The notes: generated by a model not told the origin, from the sequence alone. DNA of 64,000 nt from Aquidulcibacter sp. (GCA_027532555.1 JAPZTJ010000032.1:62001-126000), one strand, 5' to 3'; positions 56,981-64,000 are shown, counted from the first letter of the stretch. Numbers and translations are program-made.

Positions 56981-57166
56981 CCTACAGCCTCTTTTCCCCC
57001 AGCTGCGTTACGGCCGGTGCCCATGCCCCCAAGCTGACACTTTGTATCCAATCAACCGCGAGCCGAACTCAGCCCTCGAAGGATCGCCGTGAAGCATCCA
57101 AACCCTTGAGCTTGCTAGCCCCCCACAGGGCACCATCTTAAGAGTTTGTCGGACAAATTTACCGAA

Positions 57167-57183
57167 AAGTAAAGTGTTTACTT
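57167..57183. promoter_or_regulatory. perfect palindrome upstream of the TetR array
   Basis: AAGTAAAGTGTTTACTT is a perfect 7+7 bp inverted repeat with a 3-bp centre, the geometry of a TetR operator. A second pair, TTACTTA (57178-57184) and TAAGTAA (57194-57200), overlaps it. The half-site AAGTAA recurs upstream of the other two regulator genes. Confidence 0.5.
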
Positions 57184-57189
57184 AGTTGC

Positions 57190-57400
57190 GACTTAAGTAA
57201 TAAAATGAATCAAACTCAAAATAAATATTCAATTACAGTTAACGATTGAAATCATATAAAAATCAATATATTATATACTAAAAACTGACCGGTTTCGTCG
57301 ATAAAGTGTATAATATAAAAATTTAATTATATTTTTCATAAAATTTAATCTCAATGTATAAAAAATCTAATCAAATTTACTTTTACGTATTTTGAGTTTT
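57190..57400. other. strongly AT-rich intergenic stretch
   Basis: About 210 bp of mostly A/T with no coding frame, between the TetR array and the LOG gene. Such sequence suggests a bendable regulatory region, silencer-protein target or foreign DNA. The rest of the gap (56981-57166 and 57401-57504) shows no supported gene. Confidence 0.6.
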
Positions 57401-57504
57401 GAGGCTGTTTTTTGGCCTGGAATTTGTGGGCATGCATGAGCTGTCGCGCCAGCGGCTGGCGACGCTCTCAACAGGGAATTGTTTTCGGTGCTGGAAGAGT
57501 GGTC

Positions 57505-58059
57505 TTACGCTGTCGCGTGCGCGGCTTCTAAGCCGTCCATGGCTTCTTCTGGTGTGTCCACACAGAAGAAGGAGTCGCGAAAAGCTTCCGGCGTGAATTT
57601 CGTCTCGATCGTAGCTTCAATCAAATCGACAAATGGTTGCCAAAAAGCGCGCCCAACAAACACGACCGGCTTTTGATGGAGCTCTAAGCGCTGCCAAGAC
57701 AGAGTCTCAACCACTTCTTCCAAAGTGCCTATGCCGCCGGGTAGGACGATGAACGCGTCGGATTCGGCAAACAAGCCCCATTTGCGCTCGTGCATTGTCT
57801 CAACCATACGGGTCTCAAAAGCGGGATTAGGCTTTTCCCACTTGGTCAGAAAGTGCGGCATAATGCCAAGAACTTCGCCACCTGCCTCATGCGCTGCACG
57901 GGACGATGCCCCCATCAAGCCAACATTGCCGCCGCCATAGACAAGGCGAACGCCACGTTTGGCAATTTCTTGGCCCATCCTCGTAGCAAGCTCGAGAAAT
58001 GCAGGATCTACTTTGTTGGATGAACCACAATAGACGCAGACAGATTTCAGTTTGGTCAT
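57505..58059 (-). CDS. LOG-family protein (TIGR00730, cytokinin riboside-monophosphate phosphoribohydrolase-like)
   Basis: Rossmann-fold enzyme of 184 residues. VCVYCGSSNKVDPAF start, GGGNVGLMGASSRAA, and the diagnostic PGGIGTLEEVVETLSWQRL motif with catalytic Arg/Glu. The family hydrolyses nucleoside 5'-monophosphates or cytokinin ribotides; in bacteria the physiological substrate is generally AMP-like and uncertain. It is divergent from the ABC exporter gene. Confidence 0.9.
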   Translation of the reverse strand: MTKLKSVCVYCGSSNKVDPAFLELATRMGQEIAKRGVRLVYGGGNVGLMGASSRAAHEAGGEVLGIMPHFLTKWEKPNPAFETRMVETMHERKWGLFAESDAFIVLPGGIGTLEEVVETLSWQRLELHQKPVVFVGRAFWQPFVDLIEATIETKFTPEAFRDSFFCVDTPEEAMDGLEAAHATA

Positions 58060-58224
58060 GCCGTGTTCCTTAAGCGGACGTCCGAATGTGCACCCGACTC
58101 ACTTCAGCGGCACACCTTATTTTGCGTGCGCTATATGCATGTTTCCTGACAATTGTGCATCAGGCCTTGCCAGCAAACACATTTGGGCTGTTCAATCCTA
58201 ACCAAGATTGCCTATGTGCAAGAT

Positions 58225-60054
58225 ATGAGAAAAGGTGAACGCACAGCTTCCGACGCAGCCAATGAGATTTCACCCATCGGACGGGCTTTAGCGCGCCTCG
58301 TGCGTTTGATCGGTGGACTGGATACACCAGAGCTGCGTTTTAGAGTGGGGCTAGCCCTTGGCCTTACGCTCATTTCCAAGGTTTTCATTGTCGGCGCCCC
58401 TTTGGTGCTGGCTGATGCCGTGAATGGCCTGAGCAGTGGAAACAATCCGTCCTGGGATGCTGTGTTTCTGATGGCGATTGGCGCATGGGCGTTGATGCGG
58501 TTCTTGGGGTCGGGTGCCCCCCAATTGCGCGACACCATTTTCCAGCCTGTCAGTGAAGAAGCACAAAGGCGGGCAGGGGTTGCTGTTTTCGGCCATGTTC
58601 ATGCCCTTGGGATCCGGTTCCATCAATCCAAGCGCACGGGCGCGGTGTGGCGCACGATTGAACGCGGTGTTCGCGCGATCGACTTTTTAACCCGCTTTGT
58701 TGCCTTCAATATTGGGCCAACTTTGATTGAGCTGGTGATGGCAGCAGCAGTCTTAGGCCTGCGGTATGGCTGGTTCTTTGCCCTGATCGCGGCTTCAACG
58801 GTCGTGGTCTACACGATCATCACCTTGGCGATCACGGAATGGCGGCTGCAATATCGTCGCGATATGAATGATGCCGACAGCGAAGCAACAGGCCGGGCAG
58901 TCGATTCCTTGATGAATTTCGAAACGGTCAAAGCTTTTGCCGCTGAAGCGCGCGAGACCGAGCGCTATAATCAAGCGGTTCGAACCTATGCCAAAGCCTC
59001 CGTGCAATCCAACGCCACCCTCCAAGGCCTCAACGCTGCGCAAGGATTTATCCAGAATTTGGGTCTGGCAGCCATGGTGGCCGCCGCAGGCTATGCGATT
59101 TCTCGTGGCACGATGGGGGCAGGCGATATTGCCGCTGTGACGCTTGTTATGCTGAATCTGTATGGGCCACTCAATATTCTTGGCTTTGCATGGCGCGAAA
59201 TCAAACAAAGTTCCATCGACATGGAAGCCATGTATGCGCTCCTTGATGAACGCCCTGACATTGCAGACAAGCCGTCAGCGAGAGCTTTAGACGTCAGCCA
59301 AGGCGAGGTAGAATTTGACCGTGTAGCCTTTGTGCATGACGGTCGCCATGCGGGGCTATCCGACGTCTCTTTTACCATCCCCAGCGGCAAGACAGTGGCA
59401 ATTGTTGGTCCGTCTGGTTCGGGGAAGTCCACAATCGTGCGCCTGCTATTTCGCTTCTATGATCCCCAGGCCGGGGCTGTTCGCATTGATGGCCAGGACT
59501 TGCGCGACGTGACCCAAGAAAGCGTGCGCGCGGCCATTGGCCTCGTGCCCCAAGACGTTGTGCTGTTTAATGATACTTTGGCCTATAACATCGCCTATGG
59601 GCGTCCAGATGCCACGCCTGAGGAAATCGACGAGGCGGCCAAAATGGCGCGCTTAGAGGGCCTGATTGCGGCCGCACCGATGGGACTTCAAACCAAAGTG
59701 GGTGAGCGCGGCTTGAAACTTTCGGGGGGGGAGCGTCAGCGTGTCGGGATCGCTCGTGCTCTCTTGAAAAATCCGCCGATCCTCGTGCTCGATGAAGCAA
59801 CCTCCAGCCTCGACTCGGTTACTGAAGCCGAAGTTCGCGAAGCGTTAGAAGATGCTGCCAAAGGCCGCACAACATTGGTCGTCGCCCATCGCTTATCAAC
59901 TGTGGCTGATGCAGATGAAATCATCGTGCTCGCTGATGGCAAAGTTGCTGAACGGGGCAGCCACGAAGCGCTCTTGGCCAAGGGCGAGGTCTATGCCGAA
60001 TTGTGGGAGATGCAGGCCCGCATGAATGCTCAGGTAGTAGCCGAAATTCCCTAG
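58225..60054 (+). CDS. ABC transporter, permease-ATPase fusion of Atm1/HMT1 type
   Basis: Half-transporter of 609 residues: six membrane segments followed by an ATPase. Walker A GPSGSGKSTI, signature LSGGERQRVGIARAL, Walker B ILVLDEATSSLD, His-switch VAHRLST. The membrane part has NFETVKAFAAEARETERYNQAV and the RTGAVWRTIERGVRAI segment, which are typical of the Atm1/HMT1 subfamily that exports glutathione-linked sulfur or metal compounds. The start at 58225 was chosen over an extension to 58153 with no family match. Confidence 0.9.
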   Translation: MRKGERTASDAANEISPIGRALARLVRLIGGLDTPELRFRVGLALGLTLISKVFIVGAPLVLADAVNGLSSGNNPSWDAVFLMAIGAWALMRFLGSGAPQLRDTIFQPVSEEAQRRAGVAVFGHVHALGIRFHQSKRTGAVWRTIERGVRAIDFLTRFVAFNIGPTLIELVMAAAVLGLRYGWFFALIAASTVVVYTIITLAITEWRLQYRRDMNDADSEATGRAVDSLMNFETVKAFAAEARETERYNQAVRTYAKASVQSNATLQGLNAAQGFIQNLGLAAMVAAAGYAISRGTMGAGDIAAVTLVMLNLYGPLNILGFAWREIKQSSIDMEAMYALLDERPDIADKPSARALDVSQGEVEFDRVAFVHDGRHAGLSDVSFTIPSGKTVAIVGPSGSGKSTIVRLLFRFYDPQAGAVRIDGQDLRDVTQESVRAAIGLVPQDVVLFNDTLAYNIAYGRPDATPEEIDEAAKMARLEGLIAAAPMGLQTKVGERGLKLSGGERQRVGIARALLKNPPILVLDEATSSLDSVTEAEVREALEDAAKGRTTLVVAHRLSTVADADEIIVLADGKVAERGSHEALLAKGEVYAELWEMQARMNAQVVAEIP

Positions 60055-60142
60055 GCCGCGGTCTTGGCCATACAGCCATACAACCTCGACCGCGCTTGCG
60101 TCGATCTCTTGCTTCAAGTGGATTTTGAGGGGGTGAGGAAAG

Positions 60143-60218
60143 TGGCTCCCCGAGTAGGGCTCGAACCTACGACAAAGCGATTAACAGTCGCTTGCTCTAC
60201 CAACTGAGCTATCGGGGA
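60143..60218 (-). tRNA. tRNA-Asn (GUU)
   Basis: 76 nt on the minus strand with encoded CCA. The acceptor stem TCCCCGA pairs with TCGGGGA, the anticodon loop CTGTTAA gives GUU, and the T-arm GTAGGTTCGAGCCCTAC is intact. Confidence 0.97.
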
Positions 60219-60331
60219 ACACTTGAAGGCGCGCCTTATACCGCCACCTTCGGATCGTGCAAGCCTTTGATGCCGATTGAATGCAGCAAGCTGCAGATCA
60301 TGACACCTAAGGCACGTTAAACCATAGCACC

Positions 60332-60363
60332 AAAAAAAGCGGGGAGCCGTTGCGGGCCCCCCG
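60332..60363 (-). terminator. Rho-independent terminator
   Basis: On the minus strand, CGGGGGGCC pairs with GGCTCCCCG (nine pairs, one G-U) around a 6-nt loop, followed by C and seven T. It ends the candidate small RNA and any read-through from the nitroreductase gene. Confidence 0.8.
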
Positions 60364-60408
60364 TTAAGATCGGGTATGGTGGGGTATCTTCCGAAGAAGA
60401 TGAGAGCA
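60332..60408 (-). ncRNA. candidate CtrA-controlled small RNA
   Basis: Minus-strand transcript predicted from a promoter at a perfect TTAA-N7-TTAA site (60427-60441) to a strong terminator (60332-60363). In between are a UUCG-tetraloop hairpin (ATCTTC/GAAGAT, 60386-60401) and an unpaired C-rich segment (ACCCCACCATACCC). About 75 nt. There is no open frame of note. The layout matches bacterial trans-acting sRNAs. The 5' end is estimated from a -35 TTAACC / -10 CATATT pair with 18-bp spacing. Confidence 0.45.
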
Positions 60409-60426
60409 GTTAATATGATTCTAACC

Positions 60427-60441
60427 TTAATGTTCGGTTAA
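60427..60441. promoter_or_regulatory. CtrA-type binding site TTAA-N7-TTAA
   Basis: TTAATGTTCGGTTAA matches the full CtrA recognition sequence of Caulobacterales. It lies 37 bp beyond the 3' end of the nitroreductase gene and upstream (on the minus strand) of the candidate small RNA and tRNA-Asn. Confidence 0.5.
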
Positions 60442-60477
60442 TTTGATCATTACTGATGGGTAGGTAATTCTGCTTTA

Positions 60478-61110
60478 CTAGTGCACTTCTGTGACGAAAT
60501 CGGCGGTGGGGCGGCGCACTTTTGTAAGATTTACCAGCCAATCGCCTTCTTCTTGACGATAGCCCAAGGGCACGATCACAACGCTGCGTAGGCCACGTTC
60601 ACGAAGGCCCAAAATCTTGTCCACAGCTGTTGGGTCAAAGCCTTCCATCGGCGTGGCATCCACGTGGGCTTCAGCGGCAGCAACCATCGCGACACCTAAG
60701 CCAATATAAGCCTGACGGGCAGCATGCTGATAATTGGCTTCCGCATCGCGCTGTGGATAGGTCGCCAACAACATGTCGCGATAATTTTCCCAGCCATCGT
60801 TTTTAAAGCCGCGGATTTCGTTGGTGAGGTCAAACATGTGATTGATGCGATCAACGGTATAATTGTCCCAAGCGGCAAAAACCAAAACATGCGAGCCTTC
60901 CGTGATCTGGGCCTGATTCCATGCCGCGGCCTGAATTTGTGCGCGGACTTCTGGATTGGTGACCAAAATTACTTCGTAAGGCTGCAAACCGCTTGAAGTT
61001 GGGGTGAGACGAATGGCCTCAAGGATCTTCGCAATCTTGTCTTCGCTGACTTTTTTGCTCGGGTCCATTTTCTTGGTTGCATAGCGCCAATTGAGCTGAT
61101 CGATAAGCAT
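60478..61110 (-). CDS. nitroreductase family protein (NfsB-like)
   Basis: FMN-dependent NAD(P)H oxidoreductase of 210 residues. NWRYATKKMDPSKK (FMN-binding Arg/Lys at the start), RLTPTSSGLQPYEVILV, ARQAYIGLGVAMVAAAE and MEGFDPTAVDKILGL are the NfsB-group signature. Substrates are nitroaromatics or quinones; the natural one is unknown. The start at 61110 follows GGAAAC; the longer frame to 61224 is not conserved-looking. It lies downstream of a SoxR-type promoter on the same strand and may belong to that response. Confidence 0.9.
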   Translation of the reverse strand: MLIDQLNWRYATKKMDPSKKVSEDKIAKILEAIRLTPTSSGLQPYEVILVTNPEVRAQIQAAAWNQAQITEGSHVLVFAAWDNYTVDRINHMFDLTNEIRGFKNDGWENYRDMLLATYPQRDAEANYQHAARQAYIGLGVAMVAAAEAHVDATPMEGFDPTAVDKILGLRERGLRSVVIVPLGYRQEEGDWLVNLTKVRRPTADFVTEVH

Positions 61111-61278
61111 ATGAGTTTCCTTTTGGTGATCAGCGCATTGCCGATTGGGTGACATCTGGGGTGCGTGTGGGCGCGAGGGAATAGCGGGGACTGTAAGGGG
61201 GCCGCTAGTTGGACACAGCGACATCTGTTTGAGATATTCAGGAAGATCGCGGTAAGCTCAATTTCACCCGAGAACCCC

Positions 61279-61416
61279 ATGTTCAGCCAAGTCGTTGTTG
61301 GCAGCAATGATCTCGACAAAACAGTCGCATTTTACGCGACTTGGCCCGCTGGGCCTACATCGGCAGGAAAATCCCGCAGCCGACCGCCTTGTCTACGTCG
61401 TGGCAGAGGCCCGCCG
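61279..61416 (+). pseudogene. remnant of a VOC-family gene
   Basis: MFSQVVVGSNDLDKTVAFYA is a typical glyoxalase/VOC N-terminus. The match then continues one frame over (RLGPLGLHRQENPAADRLVY), indicating a frameshift near 61338. The 3' part is missing: the sequence runs into the end of the convergent VOC gene. It is a decayed fragment, not a functional gene. Confidence 0.6.
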
Positions 61417-61418
61417 CG

Positions 61419-61793
61419 TTAGCTATAGGACACGACCTCAAACTCAATCCCATTATTGTCGAAGAAATAGAAGCGGCGACCGGGTTCATAATCGCCATGG
61501 TTGAAGGGCGTGAGGCCTTGGGTGACTACTTTGGCTTCAACCGCATCCAAATCCTCTACAACGACCGCGAGATGGTTCAGCGGCACCCCCTTTGGAAAAT
61601 CGTGGCTCTGGCCCTCTCTCGGCTGGTAAACAGCAAGATACTGGTCTGCCGTGCCGACATGGACTGTATAGCCGCCATCGCGGGCAGGGCCAGACCAGCG
61701 GATGTGCCAATCAAACAAGTTGGCTAACAATGCTGCAGAATGATCTGCATCGGCGACCGTAACATTGACGTGTTCAAGAAAAGACTGGGTCAT
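61419..61793 (-). CDS. VOC family (glyoxalase/dioxygenase-fold) protein
   Basis: 124 residues: LEHVNVTVADADHSAALLANLFDW (metal His), PLNHLAVVVEDLDAVEAKV and RRFYFFDNNGIEFEVVSY (metal Glu). It could be a lactoylglutathione lyase-like or antibiotic-resistance-type VOC protein; the substrate is unknown. Divergent from soxR with a SoxR box between them, so it is probably activated under redox-cycling stress. Confidence 0.85.
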   Translation of the reverse strand: MTQSFLEHVNVTVADADHSAALLANLFDWHIRWSGPARDGGYTVHVGTADQYLAVYQPREGQSHDFPKGVPLNHLAVVVEDLDAVEAKVVTQGLTPFNHGDYEPGRRFYFFDNNGIEFEVVSYS

Positions 61794-61833
61794 CTGAGAA
61801 GCTCCTAGCGTGAGTGCTGACTTGACAGATGGG

Positions 61834-61864
61834 TTTATGCAACCTCAACCTAGATTGAGGTCAA
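61834..61864 (-). promoter_or_regulatory. SoxR-activated promoter of the VOC gene
   Basis: On the minus strand, -35 TTGACC (61864-61859) and -10 CATAAA (61839-61834) are separated by 19 bp. Overlong spacing of this kind is the hallmark of MerR/SoxR-activated promoters. The SoxR box lies in and beside the spacer. Confidence 0.6.
61843..61860. promoter_or_regulatory. SoxR box
   Basis: CCTCAACCTAGATTGAGG has the exact outer halves (CCTCAA/TTGAGG) and 18-bp length of the SoxR operator. It lies between soxR and the divergent VOC gene. Confidence 0.85.
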
Positions 61865-61887
61865 GATTTAAACTCAAGGAAATCGCA

Positions 61888-62355
61888 GTGCAGGCACATG
61901 ACGTTTTGAGCATCGGAGAAATCGCCAATCGGGTCGGCCTCTCTGTCTCGGCAATCCGCTTCTATGAGGCCCGTGGTCTGATCATCGCACACCGTAGCTC
62001 GGGTCAACAAAGGCGCTTTCAGCGCGTTGATATTCGCCGCTTGTCCTTCATCAAGATCGCCCAACAACTGGGGTTGAGCTTGGATGAGATCAAAGCACAG
62101 CTTGACCGTTTGCCACTGGGGCGTGCGCCGAATGCTCGCGATTGGCGCGCCATCAGCCAAGCCATTGCTGAGACGCTCGACACCAAAATTCAGGCGCTAA
62201 CCAAAACGCGCAACCGCTTGGACGGCTGTATTGGCTGCGGCTGCCTGTCCTTAGAGACCTGTGCGCTATTCAATCCCGAGGACCAAGCCAGAAAACATGG
62301 GGCTGGGCCACGCTATCTGATGGGCGATGACATCCCAACGAGCGCCACAGATTAA
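61888..62355 (+). CDS. soxR: redox-sensitive transcriptional activator SoxR
   Basis: MerR-family regulator with a 2Fe-2S cluster that responds to redox-cycling compounds. Winged helix VLSIGEIANRVGLSVSAIRFYEARGLI (residues 6-32), dimerisation helix, and cluster ligands Cys114, 117, 119, 125 (CIGCGCLSLETC). 155 residues from GTG 61888, which is fixed by AAGGA eight bases upstream; the frame reaching 61810 would overlap the SoxR box. It probably activates the divergent VOC gene. Confidence 0.95.
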   Translation: MQAHDVLSIGEIANRVGLSVSAIRFYEARGLIIAHRSSGQQRRFQRVDIRRLSFIKIAQQLGLSLDEIKAQLDRLPLGRAPNARDWRAISQAIAETLDTKIQALTKTRNRLDGCIGCGCLSLETCALFNPEDQARKHGAGPRYLMGDDIPTSATD

Positions 62356-62387
62356 TCACAAGATCGGCTAAAGGAAAAAGGGGGGGG

Positions 62388-62461
62388 TGGAGGCCTCGCC
62401 CGGAATCGAACCGGGGTACACGGATTTGCAATCCGCTGCGTCACCACTCCGCCACGAGGCC
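62388..62461 (-). tRNA. tRNA-Cys (GCA)
   Basis: 74 nt on the minus strand with encoded CCA. The acceptor stem GGCCTCG pairs with CGAGGCC, the anticodon loop TTGCAAA gives GCA, and the T-arm is CCCGGTTCGATTCCGGG. Confidence 0.96.
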
Positions 62462-62666
62462 TTCTAGACGCAGAAGCAAGCGGGTGGACGGGGGATGTAA
62501 CAGAGGAGGCCTTAAGCGGCAATGAATGTCTGCAGGTTGGCGCTGCAACTAAAGCGCGATGCTGACGACTTTGGACAGTTATCCATTCTTGCCCGCAAGA
62601 CCCAATTCCTTGTAATGAGTCCGCACGCTGGATTGAATAGCTTAAAGCAAGGGTACGGGGACCGAC

Positions 62667-63275
62667 ATGGATTTTGCGGCAGCACGCGACACGATGATCG
62701 AAAGCCAAGTTCGTACCAATGATGTTAGTGATCTGGCATTACAAAGCGCAATGCGCGTTGTGGAACGAGAAACCTTTGTCGTCCCGGAAAAGCGTGCCTT
62801 TGCTTATGCCGAAGTGACATCCCCGACACCGTCTGGCCGTTGGTTATGGAAGCCAAGGGATTTTTCGAAATTGGCTCAAGCCGCGAACGTCATGGCAGGC
62901 GAACGGGTTTTGGTGATTGGCGGTGCCGGCGGCTATAGCGCTGCTGTTTTCGCCGCCTTGGGCTGTACGGTCACAATGCTGGACGATGTGGCTGTTGAGG
63001 TCGCTGGGGTTAACAGCGTGGTGGGGGCACTGGACGCTCCGCCTGCCGGCCCGTTTGACGTTGTTTTCGTCGATGGCGGCGTTGAGACTTTTCCGGAAGC
63101 TTGGACAAAAGTCTTGGCAGAGCAGGGCCGCTTGTGCGTCGTTGTTCTGAAAGGACCAATGGGCACGGCAAATATCTTCACTAAGAGTGGAACAAGTGTC
63201 GCTGGACGCGTTGTTTTTGATGCGACGGTTCCTGAATTGCCGGGCTTTTCGGTTGCACCTGCATTTGCATTTTAA
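62667..63275 (+). CDS. protein-L-isoaspartate O-methyltransferase-like protein
   Basis: SAM-dependent methyltransferase fold, 202 residues. DFAAARDTMIESQVRTNDV is the usual opening of the alphaproteobacterial Pcm-like group; the SAM site is GERVLVIGGAGGYSAAVFAALG (residues ~80-101), then FDVVFVDGGVE. The VIGGAGGYS loop replaces the canonical GxGSG of true PIMT, and the protein is about normal length, so the methyltransferase activity is uncertain. In relatives this gene precedes tolC; here it precedes popZ. Confidence 0.8.
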   Translation: MDFAAARDTMIESQVRTNDVSDLALQSAMRVVERETFVVPEKRAFAYAEVTSPTPSGRWLWKPRDFSKLAQAANVMAGERVLVIGGAGGYSAAVFAALGCTVTMLDDVAVEVAGVNSVVGALDAPPAGPFDVVFVDGGVETFPEAWTKVLAEQGRLCVVVLKGPMGTANIFTKSGTSVAGRVVFDATVPELPGFSVAPAFAF

Positions 63276-63344
63276 CGATTTGTTGTCAGATTCGGGGCAT
63301 CGCTAGACTTTGGTTGGCAATCCAAGTTAGCTTGCTGAACTTCA

Positions 63345-63359
63345 TGTGCGATTCGCACA
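63345..63359. promoter_or_regulatory. palindrome with GANTC centre in the popZ leader
   Basis: TGTGCGATTCGCACA is a perfect 7+7 bp inverted repeat around one base, ending 13 bp before the popZ start. Its centre contains GATTC, a CcrM methylation site; another GATTC lies at 63289-63293. It could be a methylation-sensitive operator or an mRNA hairpin next to the ribosome-binding site. Confidence 0.4.
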
Positions 63360-63372
63360 CCATGGGGATATT

Positions 63373-63990
63373 ATGAGCGCCGCAGACGCACAAGCCGAAC
63401 CGACTATGGAAGAAATCCTGGCCTCGATCCGTCGGATTATTTCTGAAGATGATAGCACAGCTCCAGCAGCTGAGGCCGCACCTGTGGCAGAACCTGATTT
63501 CGGTGATGAAGTTTTGGAACTGAACGAGCCCGTAGTGGAAATGCCAGAAACCGTCTCGCCAGATTTCGACTTTGACGCTTTGCCTGTCGATGATGAGCCA
63601 GAAGTCGCGCTGGAAGAAATTATTGTCGAAGATCGCGTGGAAGAGCCAGAGCCTGAGCCCGAGCCAGTAGCGCCGCCGCCAGCTCCTGTCGCTGCAGCAC
63701 CCGTGCCTGAACCAGTCTATGTGCCGGCACCAGAACCTGAGCCAGCACCATTCCCGTTCGATCAAGGTCTCGTCAGCAATCCGATTGCCGACAAGACATC
63801 GAGCGTGTTTGCAAAATTGGCCCCCAACACCACGCTTCCCGGCATGTTCATCTCGGGCAATACGGTGGAAGCCATGGTGGGTGAACTCATTAAGCCGATG
63901 TTGAAAGAATGGCTTGATGCGAATTTGCCCCGCATTGTGGAAGAAAAAGTCGAAGCCGAAGTCGCACGGATCGCCCGTCGCTCCTTCTAA
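63373..63990 (+). CDS. popZ: PopZ-type polar organising protein (DUF2497)
   Basis: 205 residues with the full PopZ layout: N-terminal helix EPTMEEILASIRRIISED (binding of client proteins), an acidic Pro/Glu-rich disordered linker of about 100 residues, and C-terminal helices NTVEAMVGELIKPMLKEWLDANLPRIVEEKVEAEVARIARR that oligomerise. In Caulobacter PopZ condenses at the poles and anchors ParB/centromere complexes. ATG 63373 is chosen; an upstream ATG at 63346 lies inside the palindrome. It ends 10 bp before the window edge. Confidence 0.93.
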   Translation: MSAADAQAEPTMEEILASIRRIISEDDSTAPAAEAAPVAEPDFGDEVLELNEPVVEMPETVSPDFDFDALPVDDEPEVALEEIIVEDRVEEPEPEPEPVAPPPAPVAAAPVPEPVYVPAPEPEPAPFPFDQGLVSNPIADKTSSVFAKLAPNTTLPGMFISGNTVEAMVGELIKPMLKEWLDANLPRIVEEKVEAEVARIARRSF

Positions 63991-64000
63991 GACTGTGCTT

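Noticed and set aside
57399-57676. Short plus-strand frames at the edge of the AT-rich stretch
   Set aside because: They run antisense into the LOG gene and have no ribosome-binding site or family match.

Overview
The window looks like chromosomal DNA of an alphaproteobacterium, most likely in Caulobacterales in the broad sense (a Hyphomonadaceae-like lineage fits). The reasons are a PopZ-type pole organiser, an ECF sigma factor paired with an NrsF/DUF1109 anti-sigma factor, LexA boxes of the alphaproteobacterial GTTC-N7-GTTC type, a perfect CtrA-type TTAA-N7-TTAA site, a short alphaproteobacterial-type ProS, and the gene order nuo - birA - coaX - rnj - (M20) - mce - DUF1467 - proS - lolC - lolD - dnaE. 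GC is moderate by eye (not computed). I found no IS element, prophage or CRISPR array.

Layout. 1-9.2 kb: sigma/anti-sigma pair (5' edge probably cut by the window), ELM1-family protein, HAD phosphatase, tRNA-Ser, small conserved genes, trhO, a secreted Gly/Asn/Tyr/Pro-repeat protein behind a TetR-type operator, a Tat-exported amidohydrolase and an HSDL2-like SDR. 9.4-15.3 kb: the rod-shape operon mreB-mreC-mreD-mrdA-mrdB. 15.3-17.0 kb: a lipo-cytochrome c, tRNA-Thr and a Tat-exported alpha/beta hydrolase. 17.2-37.7 kb: all 14 complex I genes (nuoA-N), interrupted by extra genes: an acetyltransferase, at least four small membrane proteins, a double NTF2-like protein, an antisense M48 protease and a nucleoside-deoxyribosyltransferase-like protein of different base composition. 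37.7-53.5 kb: housekeeping genes birA, coaX, rnj, an M20 peptidase, mce, proS, lolCD, dnaE, lexA and gltX.

53.5-57.5 kb is a lower-GC island of four paralogous TetR modules, one pair fused and split by an in-frame TGA. A common AAGTAA half-site lies upstream of each transcription start region, and a strongly AT-rich stretch of about 230 bp follows. 57.5-64 kb: LOG-family protein, Atm1-like ABC exporter, tRNA-Asn, nitroreductase, a divergent SoxR/VOC pair with a textbook SoxR box, tRNA-Cys, a pcm-like methyltransferase and popZ.

The most interesting items beyond ordinary annotation are: a 28-codon membrane peptide with an SOS-like box upstream of dnaE, resembling Caulobacter SidA; a candidate CtrA-controlled small RNA downstream of the nitroreductase gene; a second candidate small RNA carrying CCTCCC upstream of proS; the NDT-like gene inside the nuo operon; and the TetR array with its shared operator. 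All function calls come from reading motifs by eye. No database search, folding program or composition calculation was run.
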